Below, one piece after another: positions 45,464 to 54,806 of a stretch of 64,000 bases of DNA. The translations under genes were made by a program, and so were the position numbers. Where the stretch lies: contig JANXCH010000001.1 of NCBI GenBank assembly GCA_025060295.1, positions 176,773 to 240,772 of the forward strand. The letters are read 5' to 3'. The DNA is from Dehalococcoidia bacterium (GTDB lineage: Bacteria; Chloroflexota; Dehalococcoidia; Lucifugimonadales; HRBIN23). The notes below the pieces were generated by a model that saw nothing but the letters and a program-made list of their open reading frames with translations, did no database searches and had not been told where the DNA came from. The number at the start of each line of letters is the position of its first letter. Within the stretch, counting starts at the first letter, position 1.

Positions 45464-45530
45464 GGGCATCCAGGGGTGGCGGGGTAGTGCCCCCGTTTCC
45501 GACGCGCTATGCTAGAAAACGAGGGAAGCT

Positions 45531-46301
45531 ATGCGCTTTGAACGTGGAGACCCCGAACGGCCCAAAGGGCACGCTGTTTTGTACTTCCATACGGGCGAAG
45601 GGCGCTATTTGGCGACCTATCTTGTGGTTCTCCCTGTGGATGTGGATTTTACGCGGTATATGCCCCCCTACTTAGCAGCCCATATGGGCGGTGCCAGCGC
45701 CCTCGACCTCTCCTGCTTCGCTTTTCCGCCAGTGCCCGAAGCCGTATCCAGCCTCGAGGCGCTCCAGCAGATGGCCCAGCAGAGGGACGACGACCTCCTC
45801 TTCGGCGGAAGCATCGCCACCGGCGATACTCTGGCCATGGTCGCCCAAGTAGCCGAGGCGGTGCAGGCCTATGCTCGGGCCTACCATCGCTGGCGGCAAC
45901 AATGGCCCGAACCGGCCCCCGCTTCTGCAGCGCCCATGACACCTGAAGGTGCTTCATCCGACGTGGGGGTGCCAGAGGTGCTCTATGGCTTTATGGAGGA
46001 GCGGGAGCGTTTGGCCGAACTGGCGCGCTTGGTGGGCAAACTGCGCTTCGCTGTGGAGGGGGGCGACCAGAAGGGGATGGCCGAGGCGGAGGCGGAGGTG
46101 CGAACCTTGGCTCGCTACCTAGACGACCGCTACGCCATCAGCCGTTTGCTGGAGGCGGTGAAAGATCCCTCCCCCCGCGGGGCGCGGTTAGCCCAGTGGT
46201 ACCTGGAGCGGGGGTGGAAACTGGCCGAGCAGGATTGGGAGGCGGTGAAGGCCCTGGAAGCACGTATCGCCGCCGAGGAGGGGCATCCATTCCCGCCTTG
46301 A
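45531..46301 (+). CDS. Hypothetical protein, unknown family
   Basis: 256 residues. The first ~75 look like a compact beta-rich domain (HAVLYFHTGEGRYLATYLVVLPVDVDF, YMPPYLAAHM), followed by a low-complexity Pro/Ala linker (about residues 120-145) and a helical, charged C-terminal half (EERERLAELARLVGKLRFAVEGGDQKGMAEAEAEVRTLARYLDDRY). No signal peptide or membrane segment. I do not recognise the family. ATG with GAGGGAAG just upstream. It stands alone between two tRNA genes of opposite strand. Confidence 0.75.
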   Translation: MRFERGDPERPKGHAVLYFHTGEGRYLATYLVVLPVDVDFTRYMPPYLAAHMGGASALDLSCFAFPPVPEAVSSLEALQQMAQQRDDDLLFGGSIATGDTLAMVAQVAEAVQAYARAYHRWRQQWPEPAPASAAPMTPEGASSDVGVPEVLYGFMEERERLAELARLVGKLRFAVEGGDQKGMAEAEAEVRTLARYLDDRYAISRLLEAVKDPSPRGARLAQWYLERGWKLAEQDWEAVKALEARIAAEEGHPFPP

Positions 46302-46327
46302 CAGAGTGCCGCTGCTGTCCCTAGCCT
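46298..46327 (+). promoter_or_regulatory. Promoter of the CAT tRNA
   Basis: TTGACA (46298-46303), 18-bp spacer, TAGCCT (46322-46327), 8 bases before the tRNA. The TGA stop of the upstream gene forms part of the -35 box. Confidence 0.5.
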
Positions 46328-46335
46328 AAAGGTGT

Positions 46336-46408
46336 GGGCCCGTAGCTCAGCGGTCAGAGCGGCCGGCTCATAACCGGCGGGTCCTAGGTTCGAATCCTAG
46401 CGGGCCCA
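46336..46408 (+). tRNA. tRNA with CAT anticodon (tRNA-Met elongator or tRNA-Ile2)
   Basis: Acceptor GGGCCCG/CGGGCCC, D arm GCTC/GAGC, anticodon stem GCCGG/CCGGC with loop CTCATAA, variable GGGTC, T arm CTAGG TTCGAAT CCTAG, discriminator A; CCA is not encoded. It is not an initiator, since position 1 pairs with 72. Elongator Met and lysidine-modified Ile2 cannot be separated with certainty by eye. Confidence 0.9.
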
Positions 46409-46411
46409 TTA

Positions 46412-47410
46412 TTACATCGTCTGCTTCAGCCAGGGCATCATCTCCCGCAAGCGCTTGCCCACCTGCTCAATGGGGTGGGCGCTTTCCTCCTCCCGCATGC
46501 GCAGGAAGCGTTTGCGTCCCTCGTCGTTCTCGGCGATCCACTCCCGAGCGAAGGTGCCGTCCTGCACCTCCTTCAAGATGCGCTCCATCTGCTGGCGCAC
46601 GTGCTGGTCAATCACCCGGGGGCCGCGGGTATAGTCCCCGAACTCGGCCGTGTCGGATACCGAATAGCGCATCCAGGAGAGACCACCTTGGTAAATCAAG
46701 TCCACGATCAGTTTCAACTCGTGCAGACACTCGAAGTAGGCCACCTCGGGCTGATAGCCCGCCTTCACCAGGGTCTCGAACCCCGCCTTGATAAGGTTGC
46801 TCACCCCTCCACACAGCACAGCCTGCTCCCCGAACAGGTCGGTTTCCGTCTCCTCTTTAAAGGTGGTCTCGATGACGCCGGCGCGTGTGCACCCGATGGC
46901 TTTGGCGTAGGCCAAAGCGACGGGCTTGGCCTGCCCCGAGGCATCCTGGTGCACCGCCACCAGCCCCGGCACCCCCAAACCCCGGGTGAACAGGTCGCGC
47001 ATGCGATGCCCCGGGGATTTCGGAGCCACCATAGCCACATCCACAATGGGGGGCGGGATGATTTGCTTATAGTGGATGTTGAAACCGTGGGCGAACATCA
47101 GGGTCTGGCCTCGGCGCAGGTGGGGGGCGATGGCCTCCTTGTAGACTTTCGGCTGGGCCATATCAGGGATCAGCATGACCAGGATGTCGGCCTTCTGGGC
47201 CACCTGGGCCACTTCGTAGACCTTCAGCCCCGCCTCCTCTGCCTTGCGCCAGGATTGACTGCCCGGATATAAGCCCACGATGACCTGCTGGCCGTTGTCC
47301 CGGGCGTTGAGGGCATGGGCATGCCCCTGAGAGCCGAAGCCCAACACGCCAATAGTCTTCCCTCGCAACAGAGCCAGGTCGGCGTCGGGTTCGTAATATA
47401 TGCGCGCCAT
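46412..47410 (-). CDS. ilvC: Ketol-acid reductoisomerase
   Basis: Second common step of valine/isoleucine synthesis: NADPH-dependent isomeroreduction of acetolactate or acetohydroxybutyrate. Short class I enzyme of 332 residues: cofactor loop [13 protein letters not shown], catalytic FAHGFNIHY, and metal site [12 protein letters not shown] with the later glutamates in [14 protein letters not shown]. The ATG at 47410 has AAGGAAGGGG upstream; an in-frame start ten codons earlier is less likely. Third gene of ilvB-ilvN-ilvC, 16 bases after ilvN. Confidence 0.96.
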   Translation of the reverse strand: MARIYYEPDADLALLRGKTIGVLGFGSQGHAHALNARDNGQQVIVGLYPGSQSWRKAEEAGLKVYEVAQVAQKADILVMLIPDMAQPKVYKEAIAPHLRRGQTLMFAHGFNIHYKQIIPPPIVDVAMVAPKSPGHRMRDLFTRGLGVPGLVAVHQDASGQAKPVALAYAKAIGCTRAGVIETTFKEETETDLFGEQAVLCGGVSNLIKAGFETLVKAGYQPEVAYFECLHELKLIVDLIYQGGLSWMRYSVSDTAEFGDYTRGPRVIDQHVRQQMERILKEVQDGTFAREWIAENDEGRKRFLRMREEESAHPIEQVGKRLREMMPWLKQTM

Positions 47411-47426
47411 GTGCACCCCTTCCTTA

Positions 47427-47975
47427 TCAGGCACTTTCACCCCGCTCTCGCGCCCCTCCCTCCGCCTCTGCGGGCATTCCCCGCATCATGGCCAGACGGC
47501 CGCTGCGCATGACCTCGCGGATGCCGAAGGAGCGCAGAAGACGGATAAGGGACTCAATCTTGTCCTCGTCCCCCGTGACCTCTATTATGAGGGACTCGGG
47601 TGCCACATCCACGATATTCGCACGGAAGATGTCCACCAGCTGAATGATCTCACTGCGGGTTTGGGGGGTGGCTCGCACCTTGATGAGGGCCAGCTCCCGC
47701 GCCACGATGTTCTCGCGCGTGATGTCCGAGACCTTTACCACATCCACCAGTTTGCGCAGTTGCTTGGTAACTTGCTCGGCGACCTCATCGTCCCCATAGA
47801 CCACGAAGGTCATGCGGGAGAGGCCCTCCTGCTCCGAATGACCCACCGACAGGGAGGCGATGTTGAAGTTCCGCCGCCGAATAACACCCGACACACGGCT
47901 CAAAACCCCTGGCTGGTCGCGCACCAGGGCGACAATGGTGTGATAGGTGGGAGAGGAGCCGTCAGAAGGGCTCAT
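47427..47975 (-). CDS. ilvN: Acetolactate synthase small (regulatory) subunit
   Basis: The 182-residue regulatory subunit that activates IlvB and gives valine feedback. The N-terminal ACT domain reads [36 protein letters not shown]; a C-terminal second domain follows ([41 protein letters not shown]). The ATG overlaps the ilvB stop (ATGA). A longer frame runs back into ilvB and is rejected. Confidence 0.95.
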   Translation of the reverse strand: MSPSDGSSPTYHTIVALVRDQPGVLSRVSGVIRRRNFNIASLSVGHSEQEGLSRMTFVVYGDDEVAEQVTKQLRKLVDVVKVSDITRENIVARELALIKVRATPQTRSEIIQLVDIFRANIVDVAPESLIIEVTGDEDKIESLIRLLRSFGIREVMRSGRLAMMRGMPAEAEGGARERGESA

Positions 47976-49675
47976 AGCATACGCTCGGCTTGTGGAGAGC
48001 GCAGGCGGGGATCTTCTATCAGTTCCTTCACACTCATCCCAGGGGGAATGAAGGGATAGACGTTTTCCTCCTGCTCCACCAGGAAGTCCACCAGCACGGG
48101 GCCGGGATGCTCGCACGCCTCCTCAATCGCTGTGCGCACCTGCTTCCGATCTGTTACGCGCAAGGCGCGGATACCGTACGCCTCGGCCAGCTTCACGAAG
48201 TCAGGGTTGCACTCGTAGCAGGACGCCACATAGGAGCGTTGATAGAACACCTGCTGCCACTGGCGCACCATGCCCAGGGAGCGGTTGTTAATAATGGCGA
48301 ACTTGATGGGGAGGCGGTTCTCCACCACCGTGGCCAGTTCGCACATAGTCATCTGGAACCCTCCATCCCCGGCGATGGACCAGACCATTTTGTCGGGGCG
48401 TCCAATTTGCGCCCCGATGGCCGAGGGCACTTCATAGCCCATAGCCCCCAGCCCTCCCGAGGTGAGGAACAGGTTGGGCTCCACGAACTTATAGAACTGG
48501 GCAGCCCACATCTGATGCTGGCCAACCCCCGTGGTGATGATAGCCCGTCCCCCCGTGATGTCCGATAGGTGCTCAATAATTTCCTGGGGAAGCAGACCCT
48601 TGCTGTCGGGCACCCGCAAGGGGTGCTCCCGCTTCAACTGCTCAATGCGTGCCAGCCACTGGGGGTAGGAGGAGTGGGGCACTATGGGAAGCAGTTGGCG
48701 CAAGACGTGGCGCACATCACCCACAATGGGCACGTCCGCCTTGCGGTTCTTGCCAATTTCGGCGGGATCTATGTCCACATGAATGACCTTTGCCCCCCGA
48801 GCGAAGGCCTCAAGGTTGCCCGTTACCCTGTCATCAAAGCGCATGCCCAGGGCGATGAGCAAATCGGCTTCGTCAATGGCCAGGGAGGCGTAGGCAGCCC
48901 CATGCATCCCCGGCATCCCCACATACAGCACATGGTCTGCAGGGAATGCACTGATACCCAGCAGAGTGGTAATGACCGGGATTCCCGTCTTCTCTGCGAA
49001 GGCACGCAGTTCATCCCAGGCGCGGGAGATGAGCACACCGTGCCCCGCCAGAATGAGGGGCCGACGGGCCTCCTGAATGAGACGCACGGCGCGGCGCAAT
49101 TGAGCGGGGTGGCCCTCCAAGACGGGGCGGTGGCCGGGAATCTCCACCGTCTCCGGGAATTCAGCCTCGGCCTGCTCGGTGAACACGTCTTTGGGAATGT
49201 CAATGAGCACGGGGCCAGGGCGTCCTGTAGAGGCGATCACAAAGGCCTCCTTGACGACGCGCGGGAGGTCTGCTGCCCGCCATACCTGATAGGAGTGCTT
49301 TGTGATGGGCAAGCAGATACCAATGATATCAGTCTCCTGAAAGGCATCGGTGCCGATGGCCTTGCGGGAGACCTGGCCAGTGATGGCCACCACAGGCACC
49401 GAGTCCATCATGGCGTTGGCGATGCCGGTGATCAGGTCGGTCGCACCCGGCCCCGAGGTGGCCCAGCATACGCCCACTTTGCCAGTCACACGGGCGTAGC
49501 CGTCGGCGGCCATGGCTGCGCCCTCCTCATGGCGGGTCAAAATGTGGCGGAGGTGGGGGTATTGAGGAAGAGTCTGGTACAGGGGCAAAATGGCGCCCCC
49601 AGGGATGCCGAAGACGACCTCCACCCCCTCGCGCAGGAGGGCTTCACACACCAGTTGGGCGCCGCTCTTCTTCAT
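47972..49675 (-). CDS. ilvB: Acetolactate synthase large (catalytic) subunit
   Basis: A ThDP-dependent enzyme (567 residues) that condenses two pyruvates or pyruvate with 2-oxobutyrate. Visible are the ThDP-activating glutamate in RHEEGAAMAADGYAR, the FAD-domain region GMRFDDRVTGN, and the ThDP/Mg motif GDGGFQMTMCELATVVENRLPIKFAIINN. The ATG at 49675 follows GGGGGAG; an in-frame ATG at 49723 is rejected for lack of conservation. In 49676-49954 I see a poly-T stretch (minus strand) after a GC-rich run but no clear attenuator hairpin, leader peptide or T-box. Confidence 0.96.
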   Translation of the reverse strand: MKKSGAQLVCEALLREGVEVVFGIPGGAILPLYQTLPQYPHLRHILTRHEEGAAMAADGYARVTGKVGVCWATSGPGATDLITGIANAMMDSVPVVAITGQVSRKAIGTDAFQETDIIGICLPITKHSYQVWRAADLPRVVKEAFVIASTGRPGPVLIDIPKDVFTEQAEAEFPETVEIPGHRPVLEGHPAQLRRAVRLIQEARRPLILAGHGVLISRAWDELRAFAEKTGIPVITTLLGISAFPADHVLYVGMPGMHGAAYASLAIDEADLLIALGMRFDDRVTGNLEAFARGAKVIHVDIDPAEIGKNRKADVPIVGDVRHVLRQLLPIVPHSSYPQWLARIEQLKREHPLRVPDSKGLLPQEIIEHLSDITGGRAIITTGVGQHQMWAAQFYKFVEPNLFLTSGGLGAMGYEVPSAIGAQIGRPDKMVWSIAGDGGFQMTMCELATVVENRLPIKFAIINNRSLGMVRQWQQVFYQRSYVASCYECNPDFVKLAEAYGIRALRVTDRKQVRTAIEEACEHPGPVLVDFLVEQEENVYPFIPPGMSVKELIEDPRLRSPQAERML

Positions 49676-49954
49676 GCACTCCCCCTTACTTGCCCACATC
49701 CGTTGAGGATCCTTGTCCGGCATCTCTGCTTTCCCGTGGCGGAAGAAAAAAGCCCAACCCCTACAGCCCTAGAGCCGGCCCGGAGTTGGCGATGCGAAGC
49801 ACGGCATTCTTTTGTGCACATTAGGTACTTACACCTCAAGTGTGCCATCCGCCTCTCTCTGTGTCAAGGGTGAAGGAGCAGGCCCCACAGAGGGAGCAGG
49901 TGCCCCTGGCGTCAACCCTTGCCGGTGTGTTAGTCTGAGGAAGAAAGAAAGCCA

Positions 49955-51415
49955 GTGACCTCCCCACCCCAGCGGCGCGTCCGGAAGACCAAGATTGTGG
50001 CCACCGTTGGCCCCGCCTCCCGTAGCGAGGAGACCCTGGCACGCCTCATAGAGGCGGGGGTGGATGTATTCCGCCTCAACTTCTCCCACGGAACCTGGGA
50101 GGAGCACGGGGCCGTCATTGACGCCCTCCGACGCCTCAGCCGTGCGAAGCGCCCGGTGGCCATCCTGCAGGATCTGCAAGGCCCCCGCCTGCGCACCGGC
50201 CCCTTAGAGGGGGGACGCCCCGTCACCCTCAAGCCTGGCCAACAGTTCACTCTCACCGTTGAGCCCATCGTCGGCAACGACCAGAAAGTCTCGGTCTCCT
50301 ACCCCGGTTTGCCCCAGGATGTGGCCCTCGGCAACCGCATCCTCCTAGCAGACGGACTCCTGGAACTGGAGGTGGTGCAGACCACTCCCACCGAAGTGAT
50401 AACCCGAGTCGTCCGCGGGGGTGTTCTGGAAGAGAGGAAGGGCATCAATGTGCCCGGGGTGCAATTGGCTGTCCCGCCCACCACGGAGAAAGACCTGCGG
50501 GACCTAGAGTTCGGTGTCAGCAAAGGGGTGGACTGGGTGGCCCTCAGTTTCGTTCGCAATGCCCACGATGTGCGTCGGGCACGTGAGATCCTGCGCACCC
50601 TGGGAGCACAAACCCCCCTCATTGCTAAGATAGAGAGACCCGAGGCCCTTCGGAACCTGGATGGCATTCTTCAAGAGGCCGATGGGATTATGGTGGCCCG
50701 CGGCGACCTGGGGGTGGAACTGCCCCCGGAGAAGGTGCCCCTTGTGCAAAAATACCTCATCCAGCGCGCTAACGCCGCCGGTGTGCTCGTGATCACCGCG
50801 ACCCAAATGCTGGAGTCTATGGTTAGTAGCCCACGCCCCACTCGGGCGGAGGCCAGCGATGTGGCCAACGCCATTTTGGACGGCACCGACGCGGTGATGC
50901 TCTCAGCCGAGACCGCCGTGGGACAGTATCCTGTGGAGGCGGTGGAGACCATGGCCCGCATCGCCACCGAGGTGGACTACGCCAACGACCGCCCCTCCGC
51001 ACCGAACGGCCATCGAGAGAACCTCTCCCACAGCCTGAGCCGAGCGGCTGCGCGCCTGGCCCAAGAGGTGGGGGCAGAAGCCCTGGTGGTCTACACCCGC
51101 AGCGGCTACACCGCCCAACTCCTCTCCAAAGAACGCCCACCCACACCTATCTACGCCTTCACCACCGACGAAAGTGTGGCGCGCAGGCTCTGCCTCTGGT
51201 ATGGCGTTGTGCCCCTACTGACCCCTGCGGTGCAAAGCACCGATGTTCTCATTGACCACTTGCTTCAGGAACTGGTGGTGCGGCGTCTAGTGGAACCGGG
51301 CAAGACCGTTGTCATGGTACGCTTCTCCCCGCCCACTGCCGTGCGGGCTTTCAACTTCATCACTGTGCGCACCGTCCCCCGTCCCCCTCCGCGACGCAGT
51401 GGCGAAAGGGCGTAG
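49955..51415 (+). CDS. pyk: Pyruvate kinase
   Basis: Last step of glycolysis: phosphoenolpyruvate plus ADP to pyruvate plus ATP. The 486-residue protein has TKIVATVGPAS, FRLNFSHGT, LQDLQGPRLR, the catalytic lysine motif LIAKIERPEALRNLDGIL, GIMVARGDLGVELP, TQMLESM and LDGTDAVMLSAETAVG, then the C-terminal allosteric domain. GTG start with GAGGAAG upstream, transcribed away from ilvB. Confidence 0.96.
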   Translation: MTSPPQRRVRKTKIVATVGPASRSEETLARLIEAGVDVFRLNFSHGTWEEHGAVIDALRRLSRAKRPVAILQDLQGPRLRTGPLEGGRPVTLKPGQQFTLTVEPIVGNDQKVSVSYPGLPQDVALGNRILLADGLLELEVVQTTPTEVITRVVRGGVLEERKGINVPGVQLAVPPTTEKDLRDLEFGVSKGVDWVALSFVRNAHDVRRAREILRTLGAQTPLIAKIERPEALRNLDGILQEADGIMVARGDLGVELPPEKVPLVQKYLIQRANAAGVLVITATQMLESMVSSPRPTRAEASDVANAILDGTDAVMLSAETAVGQYPVEAVETMARIATEVDYANDRPSAPNGHRENLSHSLSRAAARLAQEVGAEALVVYTRSGYTAQLLSKERPPTPIYAFTTDESVARRLCLWYGVVPLLTPAVQSTDVLIDHLLQELVVRRLVEPGKTVVMVRFSPPTAVRAFNFITVRTVPRPPPRRSGERA

Positions 51416-51456
51416 AGTGCTCAAGAGGAGCGCACCCTTCGTGTGCCTGTGCTACC

Positions 51457-52140
51457 ATGAGCCAGGGGATGCCGCCGGCTGTGATGAACACCCCGTCGCA
51501 CACCCACTCCTCGGCGCAGGCCCTTCCCTATATTCTGCGCCCTATGCTCCCCCAGGACATCCCCCAGGTAGAGGCCATTGAGCGGGAGGCCTTCGGCCCC
51601 TGGAACCGTACGGATTTCCACCGGGAACTGCGCTCCTCTTACGCACACCATTTGGTCGCCTGCCGTCGGGATGAAGGCACCTTACCCCCTCCATCCCCAA
51701 ATTCCTTTGGCCCCAAACTTTTCCTCTGGTGGAGTCAGCGGCGGGACACTCGCCCCCATCCTTCCGTGGTGAACGGGTATGTGAGCACGTGGTTCCTGGG
51801 AGGCGATGCCCACATCGTTGCCATCGCTGTGGCAACGCCCTACCGTCGCCAGGGGATCGGGGAACTTTTGCTCATGGGGAGCATTGAGGAGGCCATGCGC
51901 CGGCGCGCCCAAGCCGTTACCCTGGAAGTACGGGTCTCCAACATTCCGGCCCAGCGCCTCTATGAGAAATACGGCTTCGTTGTGGTCGGACGCCGCCGAG
52001 GCTACTACCTGGACAATGGGGAGGACGCTCTGATTATGACTCTCCCCGACCCTTGTGGGCCGGCCTATCGGGAACGCCTGCGGGCTTTGCAAGAGGCCCA
52101 TCGCCAGCGCTGGGCGCCCCCCCACCAGCAGAGCCTCTAA
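51457..52140 (+). CDS. rimI: GNAT acetyltransferase, RimI-like
   Basis: Acetyl-CoA-dependent N-acetyltransferase; the RimI group acetylates the N terminus of ribosomal protein S18. Acetyl-CoA loop VATPYRRQGIGELLL, then LEVRVSNIPAQRLYEKYGF, where RimI has the catalytic glutamate and tyrosine region. At 227 residues it is longer than RimI (about 150) through an internal insert (EGTLPPPSPNSFGPKLFLWWSQRRDTRPHP) and a C-terminal tail. The start is uncertain (51457, 51469 or 51484). Its 3' end overlaps the convergent MFS gene by 107 bases. Confidence 0.82.
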   Translation: MSQGMPPAVMNTPSHTHSSAQALPYILRPMLPQDIPQVEAIEREAFGPWNRTDFHRELRSSYAHHLVACRRDEGTLPPPSPNSFGPKLFLWWSQRRDTRPHPSVVNGYVSTWFLGGDAHIVAIAVATPYRRQGIGELLLMGSIEEAMRRRAQAVTLEVRVSNIPAQRLYEKYGFVVVGRRRGYYLDNGEDALIMTLPDPCGPAYRERLRALQEAHRQRWAPPHQQSL

Positions 52141-53413
52141 CAAACGGCGGCTTGGGCGGCACCGCCAAGAGGATCAGCACAGCCGAAGCGGTGTACAGGG
52201 CCACAATAGCGTATAAGGGCACGGTGTAGCTAGAAAACCGGTCGTGCAACAGGGAGACGGCGAAAGGGGCCACCGAGTTCACCGCCATGCTCGCCGGCCC
52301 TATGGCCCCCCGAATCGTCCCCAGAAACTCCCGGCCAAAGTAGTTGGCCCATACCAAGTTGTTCAGGGGGGCCGTGGCAGATACGAAAGTCCCCAGCACC
52401 ACCGCATAGGCTATCCCCGTCGCCATACCGCTGGTCGCTAGCAATAGCCCCACCCCCAGCGCAGCCCCCCACCCCACGATAGACATCAAATAGCGGACCG
52501 GCACTCGCTCGGCCAAAAGGCCCCAGGGGGGCTTCGTGACTAAGGCGAACACCGTCAACACCGTGCCCACCAGGGCCGCCTGGTCGCGGGTGAGGCCCCG
52601 CTCTTGGAGCATGGCTATCTGGTGCACTAACACCCCTTGCAATCCCATGAGCCCCAGATTGGTGGACGCCAGAACCAGCCACAAGGCCGGGGTGCGCAAT
52701 GCCGCCCGCAGCGTCCAGGCCACCTCCCGCCCCGAATGGGCCCCCTCTCCAGACACCGCCGACGGAGGAGCCGATACCCCGTCGGGCAAAAGACCCATAT
52801 CCTCCGGGCGTCGGCGCACCACCAGAAAAGCAGCGGGTGCCACCACCACCAGGGAGATCAGGCCCAGTACTTGCCAGGTAGCCCTCCATCCGATCATGCC
52901 CAACAGCCAGTTAGTCAGAGGAATAAGGGCAACACCCCCTGCCGAAATGCCCATGGCCGCAATGGCCAGCGCCCGCCCTCGGTAGCGGATGAACCACTTG
53001 GAGACCACCGTGCTAGAGACCAGGAATCCCGATGTCAGGATGCTGATAGCACCCACTACACCGAAAGCGAGGTAAAATTGCAGGGGTGTCTGCACGAAAC
53101 TGATGGCGATCAGTCCCAACCCGCCCACCACCGCCCCGAGCGACATCAGGATGCGTGCGCCGTGGCGCGTGTCCACCAGAGGGCCGATAAAGGGGCTGAG
53201 CACACCCGCCACCCCTGAGCGCAGGATGAGTGCGCCTGTCAAAGTCCCCAGGCTCCACTGCAGGCTCTCGGCCATGGGGCGCAGGAGGACGCTGAAGGCG
53301 TAGATCCCCGTCCCCGCCATTACGAAATCGGCCAAAAAGGCCGCCCCCACAATCCACCACCCGTGAAACACCCGCCCCACGCGGGGCATTTTGACCGGCG
53401 TTACAATCCTCAT
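52034..53413 (-). CDS. MFS transporter, second copy of the family
   Basis: A 459-residue 12-helix permease with the same layout as the carrier at 12842-14122: FHGWWIVGAAFLADFVMAG at the start, loop motif GPLVDTRHGARIL, a central hydrophilic loop with RRRPEDMGLLPDG, and LLAERVPVRYLM in the second half. The C-terminal ~35 residues (rich in Gly, Pro, Ala) overlap rimI on the other strand. The start is placed at an ATG at 53413 with GAGG five bases upstream; an ATG at 53428 is possible. The frame stays open into tRNA-His, which is not coding. Substrate unknown. Confidence 0.85.
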   Translation of the reverse strand: MRIVTPVKMPRVGRVFHGWWIVGAAFLADFVMAGTGIYAFSVLLRPMAESLQWSLGTLTGALILRSGVAGVLSPFIGPLVDTRHGARILMSLGAVVGGLGLIAISFVQTPLQFYLAFGVVGAISILTSGFLVSSTVVSKWFIRYRGRALAIAAMGISAGGVALIPLTNWLLGMIGWRATWQVLGLISLVVVAPAAFLVVRRRPEDMGLLPDGVSAPPSAVSGEGAHSGREVAWTLRAALRTPALWLVLASTNLGLMGLQGVLVHQIAMLQERGLTRDQAALVGTVLTVFALVTKPPWGLLAERVPVRYLMSIVGWGAALGVGLLLATSGMATGIAYAVVLGTFVSATAPLNNLVWANYFGREFLGTIRGAIGPASMAVNSVAPFAVSLLHDRFSSYTVPLYAIVALYTASAVLILLAVPPKPPFVRGSAGGGAPSAGDGPLAKPAGVPDRPAHKGRGES

Positions 53414-53508
53414 TTCGGCCTCTATCATAACACTGTTACCCAGCGAACGCCCTCGTGACGCCGGTGTTCTGTCATCCCCTTTCCCTGGGGCATCCCATGC
53501 CTTTCCCG

Positions 53509-53538
53509 TTGACCCCCCTATGTGCATTGTGCTAGGAT
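53509..53538 (+). promoter_or_regulatory. Promoter of tRNA-His
   Basis: TTGACC (53509-53514), 18-bp spacer, TAGGAT (53533-53538), 12 bases before the tRNA. Confidence 0.6.
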
Positions 53539-53550
53539 AGATGTGCGCAT

Positions 53551-53625
53551 GGTGAGCGTGGCCAAGGGGTCTAAGGCGCCAGGCTGTGGCCCTGGAGACC
53601 GTGGGTTCGAATCCCACCGCTCACC
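53551..53625 (+). tRNA. tRNA-His (anticodon GTG)
   Basis: Acceptor GTGAGCG/CGCTCAC, with the extra G at -1 (53551) opposite discriminator C (53625), the hallmark of tRNA-His. Anticodon stem CCAGG/CCTGG with loop CTGTGGC, T arm GTGGG TTCGAAT CCCAC. CCA is not encoded. Confidence 0.95.
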
Positions 53626-53642
53626 CTTCAGCCTCAAAGAAG

Positions 53643-54806
53643 TTGCCGACGCCGCTGGTTCCCCCTAACGGCCCTAGAATAGAAGTCCTTCGGGAGGGCG
53701 ACGGACAGGGCAACGGTGCCCTCCTGCGCCTGCATTTCCCTTCGGGGTTGGTGGTGCATACCGCCGCCATCCCCCAAGATTGGCCCTCCCCTACCGGTCC
53801 CACCTGGGTCTATGCCTTGGAAGGGGAAGGCCTCACCCTGATTGACGCGGGTGCTCTGGGAAGCGCCGAGGTGGTAGTGCAGGGATTGCGGGATCTCGGC
53901 CTTGCGCCCCACGCCGTGCGGCGCATCGTGGTAACGCATGGACACCCCGACCACGATGGGGCGGCGGGCACCCTGGCCAGGCTTCTGGACGCCCAGGTCT
54001 GGACGCACCCCCTGTACGCCTACCTCCTGCACTTTGACACCTGGCAGATTGCACGGCGCGGCAATTCTCTGGCACGCCAATCGTTACGGGCCTTTTTCAG
54101 CCAGGACGTTTCCCCCCGCTCCCACGACACCACCCTCCAGTTCCAGCGCCACCAGCGCTACCTGGAGGCACGCCGGTCGACGGTTGTGGCAGCGACCCTG
54201 CAAGACGGTCAGCAGTGGGGGGGAATGACCTTCTACCATACTCCGGGCCATTCGCCGGACGAAATCTCCGTGTTGGTGGGAGGCGTCCTCTTTACAGGCG
54301 ACCATGTGCTCCCCGAAATCACCCCCCATCCGACGGTGTTGACCTCCTACCCCCCTGAGGTGTTGCAGCGTCTTCCCCCCGAGTGGCACAGAACGGGGGA
54401 GCACTACGGCCTTGCCACCTACCTCCGTTCCCTGTTCCGGGTGCTGGCCCTGGGAGAGGATCTGCTGGTTCTGCCCGCCCATCGTCTCTTGCGGCGGGGG
54501 CGGCTCAACCTCCTGACGACGGCCCGCGCACGGGAGATCGTGGAGCACCATCGCCAACGCCTGCAGCGCATTCTCTCCCTTGTGGCAGAGGGCAAACAAA
54601 CAGTAGAGGCGGTTACCCGCGCCCTCTTTACCCCGCGCCAGTTGGCAGACGGCAACATCTGGCCTGCCGTGACCGAAGTGGTGGCCCACGTAGAGTTCCT
54701 GGCCCAGGCGGGGGACATAGAGGTTCTGCCCGACGGCCGCTTGCGGGCCACCGGTATGGAGGAATTTAGCCGGGCGGTGGACCGGCTGGCCTCCCCCGCC
54801 CCTTGA
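53643..54806 (+). CDS. Metallo-beta-lactamase-fold hydrolase
   Basis: About 387 residues. The binuclear metal site is intact: VTHGHPDHDGAAG, TPGHSPDEISVLV, LFTGDHVLPE and a late His in PAHRLL. A C-terminal winged-helix-like region (residues ~300-380) follows, as in the glyoxalase II/LACTB2-like group. The start is unclear: no ATG lies near the conserved N terminus, and the frame is open back into tRNA-His. The TTG at 53643 is the best guess, without a good Shine-Dalgarno. It may share the tRNA-His transcript. Substrate unknown. Confidence 0.85.
   Translation: MPTPLVPPNGPRIEVLREGDGQGNGALLRLHFPSGLVVHTAAIPQDWPSPTGPTWVYALEGEGLTLIDAGALGSAEVVVQGLRDLGLAPHAVRRIVVTHGHPDHDGAAGTLARLLDAQVWTHPLYAYLLHFDTWQIARRGNSLARQSLRAFFSQDVSPRSHDTTLQFQRHQRYLEARRSTVVAATLQDGQQWGGMTFYHTPGHSPDEISVLVGGVLFTGDHVLPEITPHPTVLTSYPPEVLQRLPPEWHRTGEHYGLATYLRSLFRVLALGEDLLVLPAHRLLRRGRLNLLTTARAREIVEHHRQRLQRILSLVAEGKQTVEAVTRALFTPRQLADGNIWPAVTEVVAHVEFLAQAGDIEVLPDGRLRATGMEEFSRAVDRLASPAP

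Noticed and set aside
49676..49954. Attenuator or leader peptide for ilvBNC
   Set aside because: A short frame on the minus strand is not rich in Leu, Val or Ile codons, and the poly-T run is not preceded by a clear hairpin.
53414..53617. N-terminal extension of the second MFS gene into tRNA-His
   Set aside because: The first residues of that frame are the antisense of the tRNA. No promoter or membrane-protein sequence supports it.
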